Origin: Selaginella moellendorffii
Lineage: Eukaryota > Streptophyta > Lycopodiopsida > Selaginellales > Selaginellaceae
Length of the DNA: 64,000 nt
Assembly (NCBI RefSeq): GCF_000143415.4
Contig: NW_003314317.1
Coordinates: 788,296 to 852,295 of the forward strand
Direction: 5' to 3'
In this document: one piece after another, positions 31,718 to 43,621 of the stretch
Layout of the letters: the number at the start of each line of letters is the position of its first letter
How positions within the stretch are numbered: position 1 is the stretch's first letter
The notes under the pieces: generated by a model
What the model saw: only the letters and a program-made list of their open reading frames with translations
Told to the model about the DNA's origin: nothing
Databases searched by the model: none
Program-made: the position numbers and the translations under genes

Positions 31718-31944
31718 AAAGATTAACTCTATTTTTCAACTAAATTTTGTATAAATATACAAGTTATCACAAATTACAACATAAACTAAAGCCAATTTTC
31801 TAAGTTTATAGCAAGTAATTAAAATTTACAATTAAATTTAAAAAACACAAATAATTTATTAAAAAAATCATTATAATACTTTGTTTAGTAACAAATGGAC
31901 AGAATTTTTGTAATTTTGTATAAATTACTAATAGCAATATGAAA
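31441..31944. other. AT-rich spacer with (TA)n repeat
   Basis: Low-complexity AT DNA between the two inverted composite duplications. A TA dinucleotide run occupies 31672-31712. No gene. Confidence 0.7.
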
Positions 31945-32190
31945 TCAGAGGAAATCACCATCAAATTCTACACAATATAAAAAGAATAAAATAAAATAAA
32001 AGTAAGAAAGCATTTTCTATAGAATCTCTATTGTTAGTGGTGAGAAGAGTTCCTCTCACTGGAGGATCAATGATTCTCCCACCACTTTATTTTGAGGCAC
32101 TAAATAAGAACACTACAATGGAGATGGACTTATCTGGAAAGCGCTACAGGATCTGTTTAATTTTTTATGCATACGGATTATGGATTAAAG
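31945..32190 (+). pseudogene. 2-oxoglutarate dioxygenase 3' end relic
   Basis: Matches the last codons and 3'-UTR of the intact gene (GAGGAAATCACCATCAAA at 31946, compare 43149; then the AAATAAGAACACT phrase). It lies immediately before the 5' part of another copy, showing that these dioxygenases once stood in tandem. Confidence 0.75.
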
Positions 32191-32642
32191 TGTGCATACT
32201 TTCTTTTCTCCTCTCTCTCTCTCTCGATCGAGTCGATTTATAGCTCACGACCACCATAGCTTTGCTTCGTGTAGTTTTTTCGCAAGCTTTTCTCTCTCTC
32301 TCTCTCCCTCTCTCTCTCATGTCTTTGCCTGGAACTGGAAGAAATGGTTTGCGATGCTGGATCGATCTCGCTCCATTTTTCAGGCCGAGGCTCCTGAGGT
32401 CTTGGAGCTCCGACAGAGGATAGGAGAGATTGCAAAGGACCACGAGGAGTGGGGATTCTTCCAGATCCAGAGCCAGTGACCAAGGCCTGGATTGCAAGCT
32501 CATTGCCGATTCCTTAAAAGTTTCCAACGAGTTTTTCCATCTTCGGCTGGAGGAGAAGAAGAAGCTCTCTCTGCCGGCTGGAGCTTCTGTCTAGATTGAG
32601 AATGACTGGTGTCTTTTTTTTTCCCTCTTCATAGGCCTTTTA

Positions 32643-32707
32643 TGGTTGTCTGGGTCTCTGTGAGCTTGACAAAAGTTTTGACAAGCTCAAAGAGACCCAG
32701 ACAACCA
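32643..32707. repeat. 32-bp near-perfect hairpin from dioxygenase exon 2
   Basis: Arm 32643-32674 (TGGTTGTCTGGGTCTCTGTG...) is complementary to 32676-32707 with two mismatches and a one-base loop. The right arm corresponds to the exon 2 start of the intact gene (GGAGACCCAAACAACC, 42289). Confidence 0.85.
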
Positions 32708-32745
32708 CAATCTTCTTGCTGAATCTCATCTCCCAGAGCCTGGGC

Positions 32746-32838
32746 CTTCCAAAGGATTTCCTCTACCAGTTCTAGGAGGACAAACTCAACGGCGTTGAGT
32801 TTGTCCTCGTAGTGCTCGTAGAGGAAGTTCTTTGGAAG
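32746..32838. repeat. 45-bp imperfect hairpin from dioxygenase exon 2
   Basis: Arm 32746-32790 (CTTCCAAAGGATTTCCTCTA...) pairs with 32794-32838 with several mismatches around a 3-base loop. The source is the exon 2 segment at 42347-42395. A related copy is at 30884-30972. Confidence 0.8.
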
Positions 32839-33420
32839 GTGAAGTAATCTCACAAAGTTTTCTCTTTTTTCGGGCTAGAGGACAATGGTATATGTTTCCA
32901 AACTGTAAAGTACTAATTCTATCTATATGCTTGCTTCAACTTAATTTTGATTCATCAGTTTCTTGCAGAAGTCGGAACCTGAGAACTATAATTTTCATCT
33001 TGACACGGTGTTTGCTGGATAGGAAGCTCCTTCCCTTTTTCACCTCGATCCAATACTGCGTCGCGCTTCTTGTCAAGTCAACTACTTAACCGAGGATGAG
33101 TGCCTGCCAAGGCTCGCACGCTTGCAAGGTCTGGAAATTTATTTCCAGCTTTCTAAAGTTTAATACAGGTGATCTTCGCACTGGCAGGCTACGATCTTAA
33201 AGACAGTGTGGATTTCGTCCAGGTATAGAGCTGGTTTTGAGATATGATCGATGAGGAAGAGAGGGTTCTTTTCTGGAGACTATCGAACTAACAAGATTTT
33301 AGCATTTCTTTGCGTCTTACATGCTTCTCGTCGTTTTTCTCTTGGGCAGGTCCGAAATCGAGCAGTTCCTCGTTTCAGTCTATCATTTAAATCTGTGGTT
33401 TTTGGTAGAGAAGAATTCAT
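32839..33420 (+). pseudogene. CANIN gene fragments, second partial copy
   Basis: Starts in intron 3 (GTAATCTCACAAAGTT, compare 24858), jumps to exon 9 (FLQKSEPENYNFHL-like, 32960-33130), and then to exons 11 and 12 (33170-33390). Exons between are missing and several deletions break the frames. It runs into the PPR relic. Confidence 0.8.
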
Positions 33421-33423
33421 TGT

Positions 33424-34735
33424 TTGATTTTTGCGGAGCACGCGGAGAAGAAAATCCTCAAAGTTTTCCCATTCAATGAAAATCCTGGAACAAAGGTGCA
33501 GCACAAATTGAATATTCTCCTAACGTCATATGCCCAAAGGTTCAGTGGTCCAAATCCCTCTTTGAATCCATGGAGCTGCTTAAGCGGCTGCGTCGATCAC
33601 GCGGAGCAAGCGTTTCTATCGATGCCAGGGCGAATATCGTCTCCTGGACGACGATGATCACGGCATTCGCTAGCGCTGGCCGGATGGAAACGGCCGCTGA
33701 TTTTTTCTTGAGGATGCCCGTGTCGTGGAACTCGCTCTTCCAGGCCTATGCCCGCGCCAGCGCCGTCTTGCACTGGATGCCGGAGCGCAGTACTGTCTCC
33801 TGGACGGCGATGATGGATCTTGTCGCAAAGACCGCAATGCCGGAGCTGATTTTCGACGCGATGCCGCAGCAAAATCCCACCGCCTGGAACGCGATCGAGG
33901 CGGCGCTAGCGGGCGGTGGCAGGATTGATCGAGCGGAGGGGATTATCGAGAGAATGCCGCAGCAAGGAGCCGCGCCATGGACCTGTGTCATCGTAGCAAC
34001 CACTGTCCGGCCGATTGATCCGCGCCAAGGAGCTCTTCGATGCATTGCCGTGCCGGGATCTTGTTTGCTGGGCGGTGATGATCTCCTCATTCGCTCACCA
34101 CGGCCGCCTGGAATCCTTCAAGAACACACGCGCGGATGCCCCAGTGGAATCTCGGCGTGGAAGCCTATGTAAGGTGACGCTAGTAACAACGGCCTAGTGA
34201 CGCTAGTAACAATGCCCGAGTGCTGACGTGGGCGTGCGGAGGAGGAGAAAAGCGATAGGCGTTAAGTGTGAACACATGAAGTGTTTTATAGTGTGTTCTT
34301 GTGCTTTAGAAATTAATCTCTCTTGGTTTCTTTGCTTGTGTCCGTGAATGGAGAGTCGGACCACTACAGCGATGCTCTTAGCATATACTCTAGCCGGACG
34401 CGTGGCGCAAGCCCAGTGGTTGTTCAATCAGCTGACCAACCGTATTTCCGCCATGGCGACGCGTACGGCGCGGAGAGGATGATTTGGCGAGAGTAAGCCG
34501 CGAAAAGAGGCGGTAAATGTCTTCTCTCGAATGCCTCACAGAGACGCGGCGCTGCCGCAAACGCAATGATCGTCGCAAGCGCCGCGAATGGGCATTTGGA
34601 CATGGCGGAGCGGCTCTTTCCTGGGCTCCAATTTCGCCACGATCTCACTCCTGGAACGCGATGATGAGCGAGGGATATGCTCGCAATGGCCGGGTTGCAA
34701 ACGATGGAGCTGCGATGGAGCCCTAGGGCTTTCCC
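33424..34735 (+). pseudogene. Degenerate PPR copy
   Basis: Parallel to the PPR gene at 28492-30258: same order of repeats (IVSWTTMITAFASAGRMETA, STVSWTAMMDLVAKTAMPEL, AEGIIERMPQQGAAPWTCVI) with large internal deletions, frameshifts and an insertion at 34165-34368. Not translatable. Confidence 0.85.
34165..34368. mobile_element. 204-base insertion in the PPR relic
   Basis: The intact PPR gene runs directly from GCGTGGAAG to GCGATGCTCT. Here about 204 bases with no counterpart are inserted. The insert starts with two direct copies of GTGACGCTAGTAACAA (34174 and 34197). No terminal inverted repeats or clear target duplication seen; possibly a small non-autonomous element. Confidence 0.4.
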
Positions 34736-34759
34736 TCTGTTAACTTTATGTTGTACATT

Positions 34760-35800
34760 TAAATCACCTCAACTTATGCATATAGATTGTTATTTGATCA
34801 AAGACCTTGATCCACAATCCATATGCATAGAAAATTAAACAGATCTTGTAGCGCTCTCCAGATGAGTCCATCTCCATTGCAGTGTTCTTATTTAGTGCCT
34901 CCGATCAAAGTGGTGGGACAATCTTTGATAGAAAGATCTCACCACTGCTAAAGTTCAGTAAAACTCAATCTATGTTATGCTCTAGTCAAAAGTTGAATAG
35001 TTCCAAGCTCAAGCATAGCCGTCAACTTTTTCTTATGTCATGTTAGATTTAGAACATTGCCCAGCTTCCGTCAACTTTTCGTAAACTTAGTAAGCAATAG
35101 GAAAACGCTTTCTTACTTTTTTTTGTTCTTGTCTTTTATATTGCGTAGTATTTGATGGTGATTTCCTCTGAGTTGGGACCTCCAACCTTCTTGTTCTCGA
35201 ATCTGACCATAATGTATTCGCCGTATCGAAACTCTTGGTGCTTGTTGACACTTACAGTGAGCTGCGGGAGTGGGCATACTTGAGTGGTGACTCTGGGAAC
35301 GCACGAAAAAGAAAAAGAGCAGCGAGTTCCATCACGTAATGTAAGACAGTCTTCTAGCGACCGTTGCTCCACACCTGTGAAACTCTAATCCAGAAAGTCG
35401 AACAAAGAACAATCGAAGAACACCAGGAACTTTCGAACTTGCTGAACGAATAGGCATCTAAAGCAAGAAGTAAGAACTTATATCCGTCACAAAGAGAACA
35501 TTCAAGAGCATCAAGAACACCAATCGATCGAAGAAGAATTTCGAGCTTGTGCTGAAAGAACAGGCATAGGAACGAATGGGACGAGTATATCAGAACCATG
35601 AAAACAGATTTTACCAGGACTATATCACCAACGTTGACAACAAGGCAGTTTGGTCAAGGCCGGATGATGATCCACTTATCATCCTTGAGGATTTGGAGGC
35701 CTTCTACCTCGCTTTGTGCAACAACGCGGAGGATGTTCCCGTCCTGGTGCTTGGACAGGCCGATCTCGTCGGTGGAGTGAGACGGGGGATACTGGATCAT
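34760..35800 (-). pseudogene. 2-oxoglutarate dioxygenase 3' half, inverted relic
   Basis: Reverse complement reads the 3'-UTR, exon 3 (VGGPNSEEITIKYYAI at 35149-35200, REFRYGEYIMVRFENKK), the second intron, and exon 2 from HYPPSHSTDEIGLSKHQDGN onward (about 35640-35790). The block coding around the second iron His (VLHRVINNK) is partly deleted. Exon 1 is replaced by CANIN gene DNA. Confidence 0.85.
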
Positions 35801-35809
35801 TATCAAAGA

Positions 35810-36030
35810 CCCGGCCGAATCACTTTGCCGCGCAATCAAGAAAAGAAGCCGTTCCTTGCGATGCCTCGATCGATCCAGAACAATGCGGGACCTCACCTCA
35901 CGAATCATTGAGTCGTGGCCGCCAGCGGCGCCTTTGGAATCGCGGAGTAAAATGTGTTTTTAGGGTGGTGAGAGACGTTGGCGATGCTCCAGGAGCAGCA
36001 GCCGCAGCTAGCTACAGGGCCTCTAACACA
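35810..36030 (-). pseudogene. Copy of the RPN2/CANIN divergent promoter region
   Basis: Reverse complement of CANIN exon 2 start, intron 1 and exon 1 (35815-35960), then the telo-box promoter (TTTTTAGGGT at 35957) and RPN2 exon 1 codons (GATGCTCCAGGAGCAGCAGC at 35977). Fused to the dioxygenase relic on its left. Confidence 0.85.
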
Positions 36031-36059
36031 ATGTAACGGCGTGGACACGTTTGCTGTCC

Positions 36060-36180
36060 AGCAGCTCGTGGTACTGAGCCTTTCTTCGACGGTGGCCCCA
36101 TGTATTATAACGCCAAGATCTTGTTCGGGTTACTGAATTGGAGCGATCATGAGCTTGCGCATGCTATACTAAATCTTCCG
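36060..36180 (+). pseudogene. C-terminal relic of the unknown family seen at 59320-61086
   Basis: Reads FFDGGPMYYNAKILFGLLNW then SDHELAHAILNLPWE and a stop, matching MYYNAKHCGVIGGMLSGLLD and CTDHDCVCAILNRG at 60952-61050. Only this end is present. Confidence 0.7.
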
Positions 36181-36190
36181 TGGGAATGAT

Positions 36191-37020
36191 CTCTTCTGGA
36201 AATGAGCAGCTTTGAGAAGGCTTCGAATATAGTCTGGCTACCTTCGCCTGCGAGGAAAGAGGATAGACCGGAATACAACATGTTTTGTTCCCGTATATAG
36301 TACCACATTTTTGTATATTCCTCAGAATCCCGGAGACCGAGCCAGATTGAGGCCGGAAAGGCGAGCCTTTTTTGCTCTGGTCCTCATTTTCCTGGAAAAA
36401 TACACAACAACTTGTTGCACGATGCAAATGAAAAGCCAAAGCTTACTGAGTGCAGCCAAGAAATCTGATCAATGACAATCTAAAATGCAGCTCGCGGGAC
36501 GCTTGCAGAGGAGAAGCAGTGAGCTCGATCGATCGATTCGGCAATAGAACCCTGGCTCAGAGCTTCTGAAGGCGTTGCCTGTCAAGAAATCTGATCAATG
36601 ACAATTCAAAATGCAGCTCGCAGGACGATTACAAAGGATTTGGAGGCGCCGCGAACTCGATCTAGCGATTCCAAAGGCTTTTCAACCAAGTTGTGTTCGA
36701 TTCCTGTTTCGTGAGCGTGATAGGACGTGTCCTTCGCGAACCAGCTGCGCCCATGTCCTACTCCACTGCACCGGCAGATCGCCGATCGATTGCGGGAATC
36801 TCATCGTACAAATATATGGCGATCTGGTATCTCTGGCTCCACGGATCGGCCCAAATTGATCGGGCTCCTCGAGGGCGCTTGGCGAGATCCTCGGGGACGC
36901 GCACCTCGGGGCTGGGCCGCATTCCTCAAGTCGGTAATAATATTCCAGGCAGAGGCAGCGCTCAGATCTTTTGCCAAAGGACACTGATTCGAGTCAAAAT
37001 ATATCAATTACTAAATGCAT
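36191..37020. other. Intergenic region with a 126-base tandem duplication
   Basis: The phrase CAAGAAATCTGATCAATGAC followed by AATGCAGCTCGC occurs at 36458 and again at 36583, a diverged tandem duplication. Several GC-richer short frames run through 36200-37000, but none matches a family. Confidence 0.45.
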
Positions 37021-40000
37021 AAATGCATATAAAGATTATGAATTATAGAATTGATTTTATAATTCCAATCAATGACGTTTATAATACCTTTATCATAATT
37101 TAGTAATGAAAAGATTTCTTGACGATTTAATAATGAAAGATTTTCCTACATTTTATAGTATTTTTAAATTCAAAATACTTTTTAAGTATAATTAAAAATA
37201 TAAAATAAAATCAAAAGGTCAAATTCTAGCTATCACCATTTCTATTTTTATTCAAATGAATCTTTTTTTCATATGTTTGTTCTTTTCAATTTGCTCCTTT
37301 TACTTTTCTTTCCCAATCCTAAGAAATATTATATGTGTTTGTTTATTTTGAGTGGGTGTTGTTGAAGCCATCTTTATTCTAATAGTTTAGAAAGTATTTA
37401 AGAATTTAAATATATAATTAATATTTGTAAATTAATGCACATTATTAAACTATTTATCACATGTTAGTTTGTTGCTTTGTTCATCACTGTATTTATAATA
37501 ATTTATGATTTTATTGTTTTTAATTAATTTTAAGCTTCTAAAACTATGTAGTAATTCTATAAATTTATTTCAAAGAAGATATCATTTACCTTTAACTCAT
37601 AAATTTATTTATTTCAAGTGTATAATTCTAGGTGTCAACTTAATAAAGAGATATATAGCTACAAAGAATAAAATATAATATTCAAGAAAATTAATATTAT
37701 ATTTTATAGTTATATAAAAAATCTTTAAATAAATTTATATTGTTATATATGGAACTAAATCTAATCTATCTATACTTCTATATAAGCAACAGTATAAACC
37801 CCAATAAATATATCTATTCTTATATCCTAAACATTCACATTAGTGGTGATGAGGGCATTGTGATTTATTCTTTGAAGAGCAAATTTTTTTGGCAATACTT
37901 TGCTTTAGTGATCAGAATTGTGTTTTTATTTTTATTCCTTCATTCTCTTTTAAATTTACATCTATATTAACTTTATGCAAGATTTATAATTTTAGCTATC
38001 ACTATACTTAGATTTGTTCTTCTTTTTTATATTCATTGCATTGCCTTCTTCTGCTATATTATGCTATCATTGATTAAAGAATATATCACTTAAGGCTATT
38101 AATACTATTTTGTTGGATTGAGCTTTTGGCATAATGGGGCATGATCATATTGCTGTTGCACTTATCCTTGATGTATTACCATCTTTAGCTTTTGTGGGAC
38201 ATGATTAAATAACTTTACTATTCTTGATGTTTGTCATCTCCCATTGATGTGGATTATGATCATGATATTGATTGAAGAACTATAAATGATGTAGTTTAGC
38301 TTTTGGAAAATGTTCAAAGATTAAATTTATGGGAAAACAATTTTTACAAGCTTGAATGATTCTAGATTGTGATGAAAAGTTTAATTATTATGAAGATAGT
38401 TTTAAAGATAAAATAAAGATTTTGTGGAGTAAATGTTAATCCTTTAATCTATTATTTGATAGTTTTTCTTTACCATTTACATTTTCCCAACCTTTTTCTT
38501 ATTTCTCACCTAACCCACCTTCTTATGTTCCTAGTGTTTCATCTTCATTTATAGTGTTTTCTTCTCCTAACATATCAATTATTTGTGACTTTTATAATTT
38601 TTATTCTCATTCTTAGTCTAGTATTGAGTTGAATATTTTTTGTCATCTTTATACTAATTTAGATATTAAGTATATACATGAAGTTAAAATTTTTGTTTTG
38701 TTTCATTGATAAAGTATTTAATCAATTCTAGTGTTGAGTATTCCCATGTTCCAAGGCTGAATTACTTTAGTGAATGTTCTGAGTTAAATATGTGTCCCCA
38801 CTTGTGAATCCCACTAAAAGCTTTTGCTTTACCATTATTGCTAAAAAGTTTATATATTCTCGTGAGAGTGTAGACATTTTTATTCATAAAGGTTTAAACA
38901 TAGAAGGAAAAGGCTCATGAACAAAAGTAAATTTTCCCATCTTAAATATAGAATTATGTATTAAGATGGTTGAGTAGTGTAAACATTTTATTTATATTGT
39001 AGTGGCTAAAGTATTTTATAACAAGAAGTCCCTTATTTTCCAAGCTTTGAGCATATATCTTGTTTATTTCCCCATTTTTGCATTGATAGTTATTGAAAAA
39101 AGTTTTTTAAATGTTTTTTCATCCACTTTTTCTCCTTCCACAATATTTATTCTTTAATTTTTTTTGTTTCTTCTCTTTGCTTTAATTTTTTAAACTTTTT
39201 TTTTCTTTGGAAGAAGGGGTAGAGGTGATAAACCCTGATAATGGAGTGAGGATAAGCAAATACAATGAACAAATGACATGGTTTGTGAAATGAGGATGAA
39301 TATAACAAGTTTGAATGGAATATTTAACCTTGATATAATGAGGCCAAATGGATGCAACAGTGAAGTGAGGTTAAATATAAATAGTAGAGTGCGAATGAGT
39401 GTAGCAAGTCAAAACAAAACTAATGCATTAGAAGGATAAGAAAAATATAGAGAATTGACAAAGTGAGTTTAACCTTCATATATATTGCTAAATGAGAACA
39501 AATGTCGTAACTCTAAGTTAACATAAATCTTAAATATTAACCAAAGGGAAGATACAAAGATGAGTTCTATTTATAATTGTGAGTTTGAAGTAATAGTGGT
39601 TTTGAAGGATTGTCAGTGAGCAAATGTATTATTTATTACAATAGTGCTTTATGAATTGCAATGGCTTTTGAAGTTTTTTGTTTCAATTCAAAGTTATAAT
39701 TTCAAGGTTGGTTTAAGCATTTGCTAGTTGCATACAGAATTGCAATTGGTTTATCAAGAGTTTATAATCAATTGATACTTATGCCATAATTTTAGGTTTC
39801 ATTTATCAACAACTATATTAATATCTATGGGAGTTTTGGATTTTTATAGTAAGTTCATATTTGTCCAGCAAAAACATTAGATATTCCACTTGATTTATTA
39901 TCATCACTTTTTCATCTTTCAAAGAAAAGGATGGTTAAGGTCTATATATATATATATAACCCTACCTAAATCATATGCTAATTATAGTTTATAAACTATT

Positions 40001-40690
40001 CCTTTGGATTGAATATAGTCTATCCATACTTGTATATAAGTTAGGGTCTAAACCCCAATTAATATAACTATTTCTATATCCCACTCATAATATGTATTTT
40101 AAATTATACTATTTTAGTTAAGTTTAATAAAAAATTTGATATTAATTTTAAAATTTATTTGTGTATAGATATTGTTGTAAGTTATCTATACTTTCTGAAA
40201 GTATAACTTTAAACTTTATTATTTTTATTCTTTAATAATCATGGTGTTTCTTCTTATTTGAGTTATATGATTTAAGACATTATTAAGGTATAAAGCAGCA
40301 AAACAAAAAATTTATTGACTATCCTTCTATACTGAAAATGTAGTGGACTCTTTTATTATATACACATTTAAATTAATATTACAAAGTTTATATATAAAAT
40401 ATTAAAATTAATTGTTGGTATTTTTATTTTTATTAAAATATCATAAAAAAACATTTATGGTGTTGTTACTAAAGAAGACACAACTTTAGTTGGTACACCT
40501 AGGAGGTATTATGTTTTTTATGTGGCTAGAAGGTGTAAATAAATAATAATATTTATTTTCTATTAGTTTTTATTTTAAAAATAACTTAAATTAATTTAAA
40601 AATTTAAAGTAGATTAATGTAATTTATTTCTAATAATGTTTTTGGAAAGAATAATATTGAGAATCTTGAATTTGTAAATTAAAATAGAAA
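37021..40690. other. AT-rich block with repeats, decayed retroelement
   Basis: No gene. A block of about 90 bases at 37745-37840 (CTATCTATACTTCTATATAAG, then TAAACCCCAAT) recurs at 40010-40095, suggesting terminal repeats of a decayed element. A purine run at 39213-39231 resembles a polypurine tract. TA repeat at 39942-39960. Confidence 0.4.
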
Positions 40691-41282
40691 AAGTTCATGC
40701 TACTTCTAAAATGGTAATATGAATCTTGTTGCAATGATGCTTGGAAGCAATCAAAGCGCAGTCGGCGGGCCAATCTTTACACCAGGATAATCGAATCTCA
40801 TGATCCCGGTGAGGAACAAGCATATATGCTCGAGCACAGTGGGGTACTTTCCAAAATTTCACCACCCACGGACACACGACACACGACACGAATAAGAAGC
40901 AGGGATCCAAGTTGAGAATCGCAGGCTTTGGTTTTGTATTGTTTTCTTTCCCCCAGGGACAACACGCAAACAAAAATGTGTTTATTTTGGCCTTCCAGTG
41001 TCCTGGGAAAGAAAAAGAATGCGCACAGCAATGGGTCAGCGAGAGAGAGCGGACGGTATGAGCCACCAGACGTGGCGATTCCTTGGCCGTCCGCTGGGGG
41101 TTTTCCCACCGTCCATTGCTCTTTTCCTTTCCCCTTTAATTTTTTCCGGCATCGCAGCTGTAATGCATGATTTCCAAGAAGGCGGTCTCTCGAGTATGTC
41201 CACCGGACGAAGAAGATCGCATTTCTTTTGAGCAATGAATTCTACGCCTCTCGTGGTGCCGGGTAAGCCCCAGCTTTTCTTT

Positions 41283-41320
<38 letters not shown>

Positions 41321-41386
41321 TGAGTCGATTTATAGCTCGCGAGTCGCGACCACCATAGCTTTGCTTCGTGTAGTTCTTTCACAAGC

Positions 41387-41422
<36 letters not shown>

Positions 41423-41461
41423 TCTCTCTCTCTGATCTCTCTGTGTCTAGAACTGGAAGAA
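40691..41461. promoter_or_regulatory. Upstream region of the dioxygenase gene with (CT)n tracts
   Basis: Two CT microsatellites (about 41287-41318 and 41395-41430) flank a TATA-like TTTATAGC at 41331. A possible extra 5' exon (41235-41262, MNSTPLVVP) would splice in phase to 41451. The acceptor is not conserved in the relic copies, so I treat this as leader DNA. Confidence 0.45.
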
Positions 41462-43179
41462 ATGGTTTGCGATGCTGGAATTCCACTGATCGATCTCGCT
41501 CCATTTTTCCAGGCCGAGGCTCCCGAGGTCTTGGAGCTCCGACGCCAGAGGATAGGAGAGATTGGAAATGCCTGCGAGGAGTGGGGATTCTTCCAGGTCC
41601 AGAACCACGGCCTGGATAGCAAGCTCATTACCGATTCCTTGAAAGTTTCCAGCGAGTTTTTCGATCTTCCGCTGGAGGAGAAGAGGAAGCTCTCGCTGCC
41701 GGCTGGAGTTTCGCCTGTCCCGATTGGATTTTGCTGTGATAGTGGCCTGGATGACAAGGTGGAGAACAAGGAACATATGTTCTTCTTTGCCGAGGATGGG
41801 AAGAAGGCGACCAAAAATGGTGGTAGCTACGCTCAATACAATGTCTGGCCTGACACTCCAGCGAGCTACAAGTAAGCAAAAAATGTCTCTTCCATTTTCT
41901 TTCTGGTCCACCATCTTTTTTCTCTATTCTTCTCGATTCTTCTCTTTTGTTTTGGTTGCTTCATGCTGTTTGATTGTTCGTGGAGTTCTCGCTTAAACTA
42001 TTCTTGTTGCTCGCTCGATCAATCTCTACCTTCTCATTTTTTAGTCTGGATTCTATGAGCGTGGGATGATGTTGTCATTTGCTTTTAGTTTTTTTTTCTT
42101 CTCTCTGTAGATAGATTATAAAGCTTCGCTTCGCTTTCTTCTTCTCTCTCGTCTCATCACGCTCACAGATATATTTTCCGGTTTCTGTTCTCTTTTTCCA
42201 CAGTTTTCGTACTGTCTAGATTGAGAATGACTGGTTGTCTGGTTGTTTTTCCTCTCTTCATAGGCCTATTATCAAGGACAGGCTTCTCAAGGAGACCCAA
42301 ACAACCGCAATCTTCTTGCTGAGCCTCATCTCCCAGAGCCTGGGCCTTTCAAAGGACTTCCTTTATGAGCACTACGAGGACAAACTCAACGCTTTGATAA
42401 TGCTCCACTATCCCCCGTCTCACTCCACCGACGAGATCGGCCTGTCCAAGCACCAGGACGGGAACATCCTCAGCGTTGTCGCACAGAGCGAGGTGGAAGG
42501 CCTCCAAATCCTCAAGGATGATAAGTGGATCACCATCCAGCCGCGACCAAACTGCCTTGTTGTCAACGTTGGTGATATAGTCCAGGTAAAATCTGCATAT
42601 GTGTCAAGCATAGTAATCAGGAAATCCCTTGATCCAATTCGATTCATGTTTTCATGGTTCTGATATGCTCTTCCCGTTCGTTCATATGCCTGCAGCACAA
42701 GCTCGAAAGTTCTTTGTTCTTCTTCGATCGATTGGTGTTCTTGATGCTCTTGAATGTTCTCTTTGTGATCATATCTCCTACGTGACGTGTTGTGGATATA
42801 AGTTCTTAGTTCTTGCTAGATGCATATTCGTTCAGAAAATTCGAAAGTTCTTGGTGCTCTTCGATTGTTCTTTCTGGATTAGAGTTTGATGCTTAAGTAT
42901 TCAGATATTTTCACACAGGTGTGGAGCAACGATCGCTACAAGAGTGTCTTACACCGCGTAATCAACAACAAGGCAGGGACTCGCTACTCTTTTTCTTTTT
43001 CGTGCGTTCCCGGAGTCACCACTCAAGTATGCCCACTGCCGCAGTTCACTGCAGGTGTCAACGAGCCGCCCAAGTACCGAGAGTTTCGATACGGCGAATA
43101 CATGATGTTCAGATTCGAAAACAAGAAGGTTGGAGGTCCCAACTCAGAGGAAATCACCATCAAATACTACGCAATATAA
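41462..43179 (+). CDS. 2-oxoglutarate/Fe(II)-dependent dioxygenase
   Basis: Three exons (41462-41871, 42264-42585, 42919-43179) give 330 residues. The N-terminal DIOX_N domain reads IPLIDLAPFFQAEAPEVLEL and EEWGFFQVQNHGLDSKLITD, and continues to YAQYNVWPDTPASYK. The catalytic jelly-roll has HYPPSHSTDEIGLSKHQDGN with the iron-binding H and D, VLHRVINN with the second iron His, and the RYSFSF Arg/Ser pair that holds 2-oxoglutarate. All ligands are present, so the enzyme should be active. It belongs to the plant DOXC-type family (hormone and specialised metabolism); the substrate cannot be told. At least four relic pieces of this gene lie at 31013-35800. Confidence 0.93.
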
Positions 43180-43621
43180 AAGAAAAGAGTAAGAAAGCGG
43201 TTTCTAATTACTAAGTTTAAGAAAAGTTGACAGCTGGGAATGTTCTAAATCGGACATGACATAAGAAAACGTTGACGGCTATGCTTGATCTTGGAACTAT
43301 TCCACTTTTTACTAGGGCATAACATAGATTTGTGTTCTGCTAAACTTTAGCAGTGGGGAGAAGATCCATAATCTGGATTCCTCTCACTTTGTTTGGAGGC
43401 AGTAAATAAGAACACTGCAATGGAAATGGACTCATCTACAAAGTGCTATAGAATCTGTTTAACTTTTTATGCATATGGATTATGAATCTTCAAATAACAA
43501 TCTATAGGCACGGAAGATTGCAGCCTGGTGATGATTAAAATTTACAACATTGCTAAAAGTCAGATTAAGTTAATCTTGGCTCCAAACCAAAGAGTTTTGT
43601 AGAGGGAAAGAGGTTTTAGAA
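43180..43621. other. 3' flank of the dioxygenase gene
   Basis: Probable 3'-UTR and spacer. The AAAGTTGACAGCTGGGAATG phrase recurs at 61440-61470, and the AAATAAGAACACTGCAATGG phrase recurs in the relics at 32110 and 34890 (reversed). Confidence 0.5.

Larger units (their letters stand above)
32201..32840 (+). pseudogene. 2-oxoglutarate dioxygenase 5' relic with internal hairpins
   Basis: CT-rich leader and exon 1 (RIGEIAKDHEEWGFFQIQ) match the intact gene at 41280-41700, but a stop follows at once, the middle of exon 1 is deleted, and exon 2 material appears as inverted duplicates (see the two hairpins). The sequence then runs into CANIN intron sequence at 32839. Confidence 0.8.

Noticed and set aside
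41235-41262. Possible extra first exon of the dioxygenase (MNSTPLVVP)
   Set aside because: It splices in phase, but the acceptor AG is absent in both relic copies and a TATA-like motif lies downstream of it, so I kept the start at 41462.
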